A DNA stretch of 64,000 nucleotides from Beta vulgaris subsp. vulgaris (lineage: Eukaryota; Streptophyta; Magnoliopsida; Caryophyllales; Amaranthaceae). Made by a program: the position numbers and the translations under genes. Shown piece by piece: positions 49,625 to 61,400 of the stretch. Position 1 is the first letter of the stretch. Each line of letters starts with the position of its first letter. The stretch covers positions 10,671,764 through 10,735,763 of the forward strand of contig NC_079207.1 in NCBI RefSeq assembly GCF_026745355.1, written 5' to 3'. The notes beneath the pieces were generated by a model that made no database searches, was not told where the DNA came from, and worked only from the letters and a program-made list of their open reading frames with translations.

Positions 49625-52600
49625 CTAAGCTTCCTTCTTCTTAACACGGTAAGGATACTTCTGATATATTGAGATGCTGGTAATCACAAGCGGAAGAGCC
49701 ACAAGGCAATATGGTGAAGGTGGTTTTCCATCGAAAATGAATTGCAGCAAGGCTGTCACCAGAAGTGCAGAAACTATGACAAAACCCTGCAAAACATAGA
49801 TATAAAGCCAGTATTCAATTAGAAAAGCTTCCCCCGACCAGATTTCTGCTCCTATGCTATGTTTTAACAGGTTCTACAATAACATCCAAGCATGATTAAG
49901 AAATTGATTGAAGACAAGTGTTCTTCAATTTAAGCAAACTTGCCTTCCTGACACCACCGGCATAACTTGTGACAAGGCCGACAAGAATACCACCAAGCGC
50001 ATTTGCTACAACAGGGACCTGAAAGAAAAAGAGCAATATGTTCATTTTAAAAACGACCATGACCAAATGATACTTCCCCGTTAAGCTCTTAGCACACATG
50101 ACATCAGCACCAGTAGCACACTTAATTCTGGTAGGTTTCACTTCTCAAGAGAATGAAGAGTGAGGATGGCCATTGACCAAGTCTGGTTGCATAAAGGTTA
50201 GCATCCCCCTCCCCCAAAGACACACAATGACGCAAACAAAAAAAAACACGGACGCCCTCCAAGCAAGGAAAGGAATACCAGGGGGAAATCTTGTTATACC
50301 AAAGAATGGAAGCGAGTATCAATACAAATGTAGCAGAAGAATGAGAGAAGGAGATTTTTACATCCAGAAAATACTTTGACCAGCCTATTAGACAGGAGTA
50401 GAACCCCTGGTCCATTTCGTCTAGCAAATTCAGCACATACATTGAAACATCAACGAGTGGCTCAATACATTACAGCATTGCAGTATTGCACAACCTCAAC
50501 TAAACTGCCAATGCATTAACACATATATGTGGCGAAGGACAAAAGAGAATACCAAAGTTAAAGGAGTCCATCCATATAAGAACCCATGCTTTTTCATTGC
50601 ATGTCCATCAGGGGATTGGGATAAACTGGCCAACAGGCACAGGCTTCCGAAAATTGACATTTCTATGGTCATCAAGTAAGAGGAGTGTTGCTTGGCCTGA
50701 AATAATCAGAACAAGAGTAAAGTAAGATGAAACATGACAGAAATAGAATTTTGCAGTGACAAAGAAAAGTTCAAGATACCTGAGAAGCCCATTGACACAA
50801 CGCAGAAGCTAGACCGGAAAGTACAGAGGCAATCAACACAGGAACAATCCCGTAAAATAGTACTTCTTCAGGATTTCGGCTCTTAGAAGCTTTACTTGTC
50901 CCTTCACCAATGCTTAGAAGTACGGCAGCAACTATCAATAGAAAAAGAGCTCCAATTTGTTGAATTGATTGTTTCTGCCTATAGAAGATTAAAACCCAAA
51001 TCCTGATCAACTAAAGATGATTCCTTTCACAGCATGAGAAGTGCAATATATTTACATTGTTCATCACAATGCTGAGCTTCAAAACTGACTGATACTTGTA
51101 TTATTGTATCCATCTGACAAGATCGAGACCTATGTTACTCAGACCACTTTAAAGAAACAGGAGTACTCAGGCCAAATCCTTATTTCCAAGCAACATAAAT
51201 TGAAAATTAATGTTTTACATAAGATATTTTAATTCTTCTGGATTCTATTCAAAAATACTTGAGTCGAAAGTTGAAACAACCTTAAAATAGAATTCAAGTA
51301 TCAGACCCTTGGATCAGCACCCAGTCACCAATCCATATCCTAGAGCAACACAAATCAAGACTACTAAGGAACTCAAGAAACTAAATGAATGATTCACACC
51401 AAAGCACAAGTGACAGTGTTGTGCGAATACTAGCTATGTCACTCGAACTCAGGTACTCATGTGGACAAGGGGTCCAAGTGTCAGACTCAACTATTTTATG
51501 AAAATCGAAGTTCATAATATCGGCCCAACATGAAGTGTTGGAGCATATATACCCATGTCGGAGAGTTCAAGACCAAACATGAATACTTCAGAAGGGAAAA
51601 ATAAAGAACAAAATAACATAGAATAGCATAGATTGAGAAATTATCCAAAAAGACCACTCCAGTATAACCAAAAAAAGAAGAGATAATATGCAGCAATGTT
51701 ACACACTGAATACCTCAATATCACAAACCCAAAGAATGCCGTGAAAAATAGCTTTGTCTGGTTCAGCATTGAAAATGTAAGGGAGTCCAGATTTTTGTAA
51801 GATATCTGAAGCAAACTATTTTGCAGTGCATATATTGCAGCTGGAAGTCCTGAAAAGGTCAATGCCCGGAGCAAAGACCAATCTTTGCATAATTTGGTTA
51901 GGCTACCATTGAACGTGAGGACTGCGAAAGCACATATCACCTGAAAAGTAAACAGATTTTAGAATCATACAAGTATACCATCTCATAATGGAAAGCAAAG
52001 ATACAGTATAGGTATAACCTTTGCAACTTCACAAGCCAGAACGGACGAAGTTACAATTACCTCTCGCCTACAAGAAAAATAAAAATTCAACACAGTTACA
52101 CAATTGAAGAACATTTATGGGAACTACCGAGGCAGAGAAAGCTGCTATAGATAGGGTTTTCATTCAATAATAACATTACAACAGAAATCAAACGGCACCT
52201 AACCCTATTGTTGTAAGTTGTAACATGGTGCAGCTTCTGCCTAGAAAAATGGGGTGTGGTTATTTTCCTCATGATTCACAGCGATTTTTTATTTAAATGA
52301 AGAAATACCAAATCAAACAATACATCAGATTTCCTAAAACTGTAAACTCTCAGCCAGAGGACACAAGAGTTAGGACCCTCCTCTAAATTCAGGAGATGAA
52401 GCACCAAAAGCTTTGACTAAGAGAACTTATGTGGTCTTAGATATTAGTTCATTCTCAGAGCTCAGCAAATGCACATGGTACCCTTCCTATTTTAGAAATG
52501 TATAGTGTAAGCCCCAAAAGTAAATTTTTTGGACATTAACGTGCCATGTGCATTTAAGGATTATAAATTTTAACTGAGAATACTTGAGGTTGCAATACAT

Positions 52601-55119
52601 TCACGAGGTACCATTCAAGTTTCACTGAATTTAACATATAAATTATATGTGCAAGCGTTCTTGCATTATTAAAAAGGTTGTGATCCCCACCCACCACCAT
52701 CATTCATAACTCCCCTTTCCAAACCTCCACCTCTCTCCTCATCCTCTACATTCTTATCGAGCTACCTCTTGTATATCCCCTAGTTTATTCTACCCTAAGA
52801 TTATTGCTTCAATCCTAATATTTCACCAGTGCATTTTCATCATCATTGAAACCTAAGGAGTATCTCATCAAATCAAAACCTCTAGTATAATTGTATTACA
52901 TTATTCTTAAAATATACAACTCAAACTATATCTCAGCGGGTGCATTTCTAAATCAGCAGGGAAACAAACAACTTCTCCTAAAACTTATCCCGGCTAAAAA
53001 ACCTTTTCTTTCAATATAATATTTTACATATAATGAAAATCTGGTTATTATTACCACAAACTGCAACAAACTTTCTTGGTGCAACTTGATTTGGTGCAGT
53101 TTGAAAAAATGGTAACCCATAAGTTTCTGCAATTTTGCTTAGGTTTTACTTAGATACATAGGAATATACCAAAAAACACCCAACTTCAGAGTCTTTTCAA
53201 TTTCCCTTTTTATTTGTATCATGTTACATGTAGAGGTAAATCCTAAATTGTTCGACTTACTTTTCACTTATTCCAACAAAGAAATAGTTCAAATATATTC
53301 AAATTAGTACTTTAGTACCATAAGTTCAATTCAAGGTCCGATAATCTAAGTTAAAATAAGTCAAGTTTCTTTGAATAAATCACTCCCTGAATCTAGTAAT
53401 GATGATGGGAGAATTAAGTGTTATACTAAAAAAGATGTCCAAGGTATTTAGCATAACAATCTGTTCAAACAACGGTAATCAAGATTACAATTAACCCTCA
53501 AACTTCTATCATATTGAGTCAAGAATATCAGTAAACCACAACATGACCTCAATCACAATGACTAGCAATATAAAGATTGCACACCAGTGGCTGCGAGCCT
53601 ACGACACCATCACCTTGGGCATGGGGGTGAAGCGTTAATAAAGTCAAGGAAGGAGTGGTCAAATGTACACAGCCTACCCCTATACTTAAGAAACACAAAA
53701 GCTAAATGACTGGTCACTTACGTCACTAGAAAATTCAACGTAAAGGATTGTCTTATGAGACATTCATGAAAATTCACTAAATCCTCATGAAATTGCTAGA
53801 ATGCATGAACCAGCTTCTTATTATATGGTGGTTGTTGTTTTGGGAGGGGAGGGGGGTCACAACGCCAAGGGTCTCAACACTGTAAGCATATCCCACATAG
53901 GTTGAATGCCATGTTGCCCGGGCTCACAAATTAGTACAGAGTATAGGCCTTGTTTAGCGGATGGCTAATAGCTTGTATTATTTCATTGATTATTTCACTA
54001 TTAGCCGATTTGACCAATTGCATTAGATGTTAGTACAAAATTATTTGACAAAAATAATTTAATGGCTCATAATTGGTATCTACTTGATTGTATAGTACAA
54101 CATAAAAAAGACATTGAAATAATTTATCATTGAGAAACTTTTCCAGTAGATCTCTACACTACAACATTCCTCCATAGTCTCTAGGGAAAAAACTCCAATT
54201 TGCATCAAAACAAAAGCTCCCTTTCAGTAAACTGATTACCAGACAAAAGTATCTTAATGAAACTGAAACACCATCCCAATCCTCTAAAATGTGGCTAAAG
54301 CTCTAATATTTGTGTTTTGTAATTATATTACAGCAACCAAATACGGCCATATAACCGAATACCGGCAAAACTCGAACAAGAAGCCTTTTGGTAGTTGGTC
54401 GTAAATGGTGGTAATGCAAATGAATTTGTGTGTAAATTTGTGAAAAATATCATTGTCCATTTCCATGGTAATGCTAATTTATCCTAAAATGTCTACTTTC
54501 CTTCTTGAATTTTCATTTCCATCCAATACCACCTTGTAGGTGGTAATGAAAATTGCTTCCCCTTGAAGACAAAAACACAAGTTTAGGGATGAGATTGCTT
54601 GCCCATGGAGAAAAAATGACTGGATGCTTCCCTAATAAAATTACACTCAAAACTCATTCCCATTACCGCAATTTATTAACGAGTACCAAACGGGCCGTCA
54701 GTACTTGCAGTCTCAATAACAAGGCAAAAGCCGCAATGACAGGACTAAATCACATAACTTTATGTAGAATGATAATCCAACTAGTTTCTAACAGACAAAT
54801 AAGTAAACTGTAACACATTAGGATCATATTATCTGAGAATACAACAGAAATTAGGTAAAATAAGCAGTGTAATATTAAAATTGAGACGAGAAATCAAACG
54901 AACAATAGCAAAATCGAAAACTAACTATGTTCTGGAAAACAACAGAACAAATGGCGGAAAAAGAAAAAACCTGGTGAAGCGCTTGGAAATCAAAGGTTGA
55001 GCACCATATTGTAGAGTGAGTAAAGCGGAGAAAAACCATACTTTTTTGGGGGAACCAGAAGTTTCTCTCTCTTCTCTTGCAGTTATAGTTTTGGAGGCGT
55101 TTTGTTTAATGGAGTCCAT
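49625..55119 (-). CDS. ROCK1: ROCK1-like nucleotide-sugar transporter, 334 aa, seven exons
   Basis: Minus-strand exons 55119-54971, 52067-52019, 51940-51714, 50978-50780, 50696-50553, 50018-49944 and 49786-49625 join in frame to 334 residues. The sequence follows the plant CMP-sialic-acid-transporter-like family member ROCK1, known in Arabidopsis to move UDP-GlcNAc and UDP-GalNAc across the ER membrane. Diagnostic segments are LTLQYGAQPLISKR, SGLPAAIYALQNSLLQISY, NQTKLFFTAFFGF, LSGLASALCQWASQ, NALGGILVGLVTSYAGGVRK and YQKYPYRVKKK. About ten hydrophobic segments are expected. The N-terminus (MDSIKQNASKTITAREE) is a little longer than in Arabidopsis. The tail KKKEA resembles a lysine ER-retrieval signal. 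Intron 6 begins GC instead of GT (AAG|gcaagt). Intron 1 is 2.9 kb and holds repeat DNA. Confidence 0.95.
53946..54697. repeat. MITE-like repeat in intron 1 of the transporter gene
   Basis: The left part begins ggccttgtttagcggatggc and the right part ends accaaacgggcc, inverse-like at the outer bases. The interior contains gtggtaatg/cattaccac-type repeats. Ends and class are unsure; it may be two elements side by side. Confidence 0.4.
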
Positions 55120-55180
55120 CTGACTATCAGAGGGAAGGCGACACAACGGACGCCGCACACAGGCAGGGGATAATGCTTAT

Positions 55181-55237
55181 TGGAGAATGGAGAATGGAGA
55201 ATGGAGAATGGAGTATGGAGTATGGAGTATGGAGTTT
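55181..55237. repeat. 7-bp minisatellite in the transporter promoter
   Basis: Eight units of TGGAGAA/TGGAGTA stand in a row, five with AGAA and three with AGTA, about 60-120 bp upstream of the start codon of the minus-strand transporter gene. Confidence 0.9.
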
Positions 55238-55843
55238 GAGTACAAAGGCAAACTCATCTAAATCTAATACATTCTTTTTGAGTGTTTTCGACTTTTCGTC
55301 GTCCATATTCTTTTTTGTGGTCTTTTTGGGAAAATTAGGCTTGTTTGGGGAAGGAACATCAATTCAAAGGGCCCGTGTTTCAGGGGACATTCAAACACCT
55401 GTTTTTTCTTTTCTATGGGAAAAGATTATTGGATTGAGACTTTTCCTAAGTAAATCAATCCACCTTTAATGAGAAATGACTAATGAGACTATGAGAGTAC
55501 CACTAGTGTTAGGGTCACTACTCACTAGTATTGGCCACCGGTGCGGGTTGGACGGACCGGGTTACGAGGCCTATCGGGCTGGAATGGGAAAATCATGGGT
55601 TGAACAGACTGCTCTATGGGTTGGAAAATCTTGGCCACACCGGCCTGTTACCGATTTTCACAGTTCAGGAAGCGACTATGGCGGTACGTGCACCTGACGG
55701 GCTGGACCGGGCTAGCGGACGGGCATGAGGTTTTTTAATCTTTTTTTTTCAAAATTATTCATTATTGTTATATAAAACCTTTAAAATGAATTAAAATATA
55801 TATAATTAGTATTATGTGCCCCAAGATCACTTTACGTTGCTAC
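55238..55843. other. Intergenic with a GC-rich repeat-like patch
   Basis: The stretch 55535-55730 is GC-rich (ggttggacggaccggg..., acgggctggaccggg), unlike its surroundings, and resembles a non-autonomous hAT or related repeat. The open frames in it are not called. Confidence 0.4.
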
Positions 55844-56405
55844 TAGAGATGTAAATGGATCGGGTTCGGGGCGGGTGGAGCGCCACCCGCATCCACCCAC
55901 TCCACCTGATCCATCCATCACCCGCATCCATCTCCACCCGAATCCATCCATCCATTTGTAACCGGGTTAAATGGATGGGTCGGGTGATTAACGGGTGAAA
56001 TCAAATAGTATTAGGAGAAGAAAGAAAAATTACTAACAAGAACCACTAATCCATTTATATATTTCTACTTACTATGTAAAATCGTCTCCAAAACTAACTC
56101 TAATCCACATTATTAACATTTATATACTTATATTATCATCTTGTAACTTTTGGGCTATGGATTAATAAAGCTGTAAAAATGAAAAGGCCAAAAATTAAAA
56201 AAAATTATATATTTTTTTACTTTAAACGTGTGATAGACCGGTTGGTAAACGAATGCTGGATGAAAAAATATCACCTGAACCCGACCCGCATCCATCACCC
56301 GATTATCCGTCACCCGACTATCATCCGTTTAATCCGGGTTTTTCACCTACTTAATAAACCGGGTGGAGCGAATAATCGGGTGATAACTGGATATTGTCAT
56401 CTCTA
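55844..56405. mobile_element. hAT-type MITE rich in ACCCG
   Basis: Terminal inverted repeats TAGAGATG ... CATCTCTA are flanked by an 8-bp duplication GTTGCTAC / GTCGCTAC (55836-55843 and 56406-56413, 7/8). Both arms carry cgggtgga/atccacccg words, an extended inverse match. No coding. Confidence 0.8.
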
Positions 56406-56413
56406 GTCGCTAC

Positions 56414-57076
56414 CATAAAACTTATTTTTCTTCTTATGAGCCTAATAGATGAAATTTTCACCATATTCCTCGCAAAGAGATTCAAAACTTAAGTTTGGGA
56501 GAACACGTTCATTTCTAAAATTGATCGTGCAATGCTTTTAATGCTTATTCAAAGTACTTTAGAGGCTATTAGACCCCATCAAATTTCACCTTTAAACTTT
56601 CCCCAATGTTTTTGATCCTCTGTGTATACTATTCAAAATAATTGTTTTTAGCAAGGGACCTAATCTAAATATATTTTGATGGTCGTGAATATGCAAAATT
56701 GTGGTAGTATAAATAGTGCTTTACAAAAGCTTGGTTGGAGATTCTTTTTATTCGAATAATATTTGAGTTAAAATCATACATTCTATATATTTGTCTCCCC
56801 CCCTTTGTGATTGTCATCCCAAATATATTGATTTTTTTCACGTAAAGCTAAATTATTCTAACGCAACTTTAAATTATTAGAAAATACATTTGTTAGAAAG
56901 TCGGCAATGGCCATAACATCTTGTTTTTTTTATAGATAATTAGACATTTCAATATATTCCTATAAAAACTATAGACAATATTATTACACATTAATTAAAA
57001 AGTACATATTACTTTTACCCAATTAATTCGATTATATTTTACCTCATAAAATGTGGAATATACTCATAAAATCATA
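56414..57076. other. Intergenic, no gene seen
   Basis: AT-rich and without recognised features. Confidence 0.4.
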
Positions 57077-57166
57077 CTTCCTCCGTTCCATAATAAGTGA
57101 AACACTTCTCTCTTTTATGTGAGAACTTTTTAGATAAGTGTTTCACTTATTACGGAACGGATGAAG
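57077..57166. mobile_element. Short palindromic Stowaway MITE (90 bp)
   Basis: TTCCTCCGTTCCATAATAAG at the left and its inverse at the right pair almost along the whole length (ataagtgaaacacttctc / gataagtgtttcacttat). TA flanks both ends. Confidence 0.8.
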
Positions 57167-58324
57167 TAATATTTAATGTTCTTCGGGCCCAACATTGTTG
57201 ATCATTTTTCACGAATTTTATTTTCCTTTCACTTCATCAATGCTGAATTCTTTAAAGGCATTTTTCCGATGATGAAAAGTTTTCTATCCATTCTTCACTT
57301 GGCAAAACCCATAATTCACGAGCTTTCCGATACTTCTCAATATTCTTCCAAGTGGATATGAAAATTAGAAATTCATTCGAAATCTTTACTTGGCATGTGT
57401 TACACAATGCTTTATTCCAAAACTAAATTATTTTCAATGACATATTCCCCTTTCTCTCCTCTAATGAGATATTATTCCTTTAGTCAATAAAGAATATAAT
57501 AACAAGAATGTATATTATCTCTATGTGAGTTCAAAGGTGTCAATACTAGACTGAATTGAGTTAAATTAATTTCAAGCTTGTACTTAGTTTTATGAATGGT
57601 CGATTTCAACTCATCGATCCAAACACACAACGTTGCGATTCAACTCATATGTTTAATGGTCCGTCAAGTTTGGTTCGTTCTAGTTAAATATAATAACTCT
57701 TTCTTCACGATTTTAAATCTATAAAACCTACAAAAATTAGCTGATAAACTCTTACGTCCACAACTTTAAATCTACTTAATTTATATTTTTGTAAACATCA
57801 TCGAATCAATCAAATCAAAGTCAATTATAGAGTGAACCTTATCGAGTAAAGCTTTACAATCTACCAAAGAACAAAAGATCCCCATGACTAAAAAACCTTT
57901 AGTAAAGCGTGTAGGTAAGAATTGATTCCATAACCTCGAGATTATAAAGTCGTGGACCCGTGATGACTAGTACAAGACTGTAAGCTCAACTCTCTAACCC
58001 CACGAATATATACCACATTTCTTATTCACAAATCACACAAACCATCTTTTGAGTAACTTCATGTTTCACATCCTCCTCAACGGCTCAACCACAAGCAACG
58101 CCAAAAGATCAAGAGGCAACGCACTAAAAGCCAACCCCAAATAAACCAAAAAAAAGGAGTCGACGACACGAGAGACAGAATCTAAAAAAAAAGGCCCCAC
58201 GAATTTTAATTAATAGGAATATAGAATAAACAGTTGCCCAAAAACCCTAGTTTTTGAGTGGAAAAAAAAGAAAAGCGGAATCTTACTGATTCCAGTAAGC
58301 ATTAACGGCTCTGATTGGCGGGCT
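57167..58324. other. Upstream region of asparagine synthetase, no gene seen
   Basis: No conserved coding frame was found. The distal promoter of the downstream gene should be here. Confidence 0.45.
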
Positions 58325-58331
58325 TATAAAT
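58325..58331 (+). promoter_or_regulatory. TATA box of asparagine synthetase
   Basis: TATAAAT lies 127 bp upstream of the ATG at 58452. A purine-rich leader (gagagagaaaactaagagag) follows it. Confidence 0.55.
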
Positions 58332-58451
58332 CTGCGCCATTTTAGCAGCAGTATACTTCACCAACTTCATTTTTACATCTTCTCTGAAATTTTCAGAGAT
58401 ACCATTTTCAGGAGAGAGAAAACTAAGAGAGAAGAGAGAGAAAGTGGTACC

Positions 58452-61400
58452 ATGTGTGGAATACTTGCTGTTTTCGGATGCCTCGATAACTCTCAGGCTA
58501 AGAGGTCCAGAATTATCGAGCTTTCTCGAAGGTAATTTTTTAAACAAAATTTAAAATTTTAATAAATTATTGTTCAATGTTAATAACTGCATTGAATTTA
58601 TTTTTATTCTGCATTTGATATTATTTTGTGATAAGAATTTGTCATTTTCGGTGAAATATATAATTACAGTTGATGAATGACGATTTCTTTTGAAATCGTA
58701 ATGATCATTTTGAATTTATAGTTTTATGTTTATGGATTGTAATTGTATTTGTGAATTGAATGGTTTTGACGTAATGTTAAATTTTTGTTTGGCGATTGTT
58801 GAGATAAAAAAATTAGATGGCGGTTTGTGTTTTAGGTGATGGAAATATTACAAATTGGCAATGTGATACGATAACCAATAAAAAATGAGCTTTATTTCGG
58901 AAGAAAAACTTCATTAATTGAAGGCCAAACGACATTTATATAATAAAAGTGAGCTTGATTGTATAGTTTCTGAGTGAAATGCGACAGTGCTGCTGGATAT
59001 GTGCACTTGTTGGAGTAGACATCGAATTCGCATTATTGCTTCTCAAATCTAATTTACGAAGGGATTTGTGCAATTAGAACAAACCATAATAACCTATTGT
59101 AGGAGGGACTGAGGTAATACAACGGTGGGGTGTTGATTGACAAGTTGACGCTCCATTGCCCTGATGATCTATTTGGTAGGTGATAATTAGAAATGATGTT
59201 TACGTTTGACAACGACTTTATCTGTAATTTAATCTTGCAGAAGAAAAGTCCTCCGCCGATGTCTATGGTAATACAACTCCATCCAGAAGCACCGTAGTTT
59301 ACTTTACCATTCAATAGCAACCTCTAAAGTGGTAGTGGATTTTAATGAAATTTGCAAGGGAAAAGAGATATTTGAGGGTACACAAAAATCACTATGGACA
59401 TTAACATGAGATTTTCCTTGCTTGATAACATAACATATAATTCACATTGCCGCAATCTATTACCATCTATCAGATATTCCTTTATTGGCTTGTAAGAAGC
59501 TTGAACAAGGATGGAGTGTCTGAAGTTCTTTAAAACCGAAAAGGACTATATTTTTAAGTATGAGAGAGGTTTGTTGTATGGAGTAACATTATAAGTTGAC
59601 TTGTGAGTTGTAAGAAAGGCTGCTGATTGTTTTATGGTAAAAGAAGGATCACTAGGTACCGTTTGGCTTTGAAATGTACATGGTTTTTTCGGGCATTTGT
59701 TGTTGTTTGTAATATCATCTGAGTCCATATCCTTGTGTGATGATATACTGAGATGCGATTGGTAAGTGCAGCTTGTTTCCATTTTGCTTATTGCACCCTC
59801 AATATGTTTACCTACTCCCAATTTTTCTTTCATTGTTCGACTGGAAAACTTGTATAAGAATGTCTAATTGGTAGCTTTCTGTTGAATTTTAGGTTGCGCC
59901 ATAGAGGCCCTGACTGGAGTGGCATACACTGTTTTGAAGATTGTTATCTTGCTCATCAACGATTAGCTATTGTTGACCCCACGTCGGGAGATCAGCCACT
60001 TTATAACGAGGACAAGACAATTGTTGTCACAGTAAATTAACTTTCCATCCTGAGAAATTTAATTACTATGTAATATATTAGTACCGGAGACATAAAGTAC
60101 TACTGGGAATGATGTGAAAATTTGTTGAAGAAAAAAAATGCTCTTATTGCTCTTGCAGTCTCTATTCTCTGGTTTGTTTTATTGCTCCTATGAATAACTT
60201 ATTATCTGCTATGAGATGCAAAAGTACACATTTAAGCATCTAAATCTCCATGTATATTCATTTCTGATGCTATTAAATTGGCCTCATGATATATGCATGA
60301 ATCATCTATTGTCAGGTCAATGGAGAGATATACAACCACAAACAGCTAAGAGAAAAGCTGGAGTCGCATAACTTTCGCACTGGTAGTGATTGTGAAGTAA
60401 TTGCTCACCTCGTAAGTACCTTAGCATCATGTACTGCCTTTTCTTATTGGCATACCTACTTAGTCAAGTTTAATGTGACTGTAAATTGGTTTTTATTTAA
60501 ATAACTGAAAAGGCATCTTACTTAGAGCTTATGCTCCTTTGTTTTCCTTCTTGGCCAGTATGAAGCGTATGGAGAAGAGTTTGTAAATATGCTGGATGGG
60601 ATGTTCTCTTTTGTAATTCTTGATACACGTGATAAAAGCTTCATTGCTGCTCGTGATGCTATCGGTATTACCCCACTGTACATGGGTTGGGGTCTTGATG
60701 GTATGCCGAATTATTGTATATCCTTAAGTTATTTAGGGTAGTGATGGAAATGCATCTACTAATCTTTTGTTGATCAGTATGATGTCTTTCAATATTAATA
60801 TTTGAACTTTCACATTGTTATGATGTGTTAATATAATTTTCCCATCTGTGCATGATGGTGCAGTTTTACATATTAATGTATTTAGACATCTGTTTCACAT
60901 ATATTAAGCTCGTATTTTGCCAACCAGGAAGGAACGGAGTCGCTTATATCCAAAGTAGTTGAGCTCATCTTGAATTCATTATTGACATGCTTAAACATGC
61001 AGTTTGAAGTTTGCTTTTGTTCTCAATGGAGTCGACTTTTACAGATTTTGGGGGGGTGTTACTTTTGTGTCTTTTCTTTTTCTTTTAAATTGCAGGAATC
61101 TGATTGTCTCTTTCATATTCATAGATTATTATTATTTTTGTATACTTTGCAGTCCCAATTTACTGTTTAATACTTTAGTTAAAAGTTGTGCGCAATGCAC
61201 AGGCTCCATTTGGTTTGCGTCAGAGATGAAGGCCTTAAGTGATGACTGTGAACGGTTCATTGCTTTTCCTCCTGGACATATATATTCAAGTAAACAGGGT
61301 ATGCTACTACCTAGTTCATAAACTATTTGGGCTACCTTTAACCATAAATATTATCCTTTGACAGACTGTAACATGTACAGTAGGAATTTGAGGATTTTAA

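Noticed and set aside
50122..50442. 106-codon minus-strand frame
   Set aside because: It lies in intron 5 of the transporter gene and has no conserved sequence.
58302..58547. Antisense frame over exon 1 of asparagine synthetase
   Set aside because: It is a shadow of the real exon on the opposite strand.
61004..61321. 105-codon frame running into exon 5 of asparagine synthetase
   Set aside because: Only the part from 61203 is exon; the upstream part is intron read-through ending at the real acceptor.
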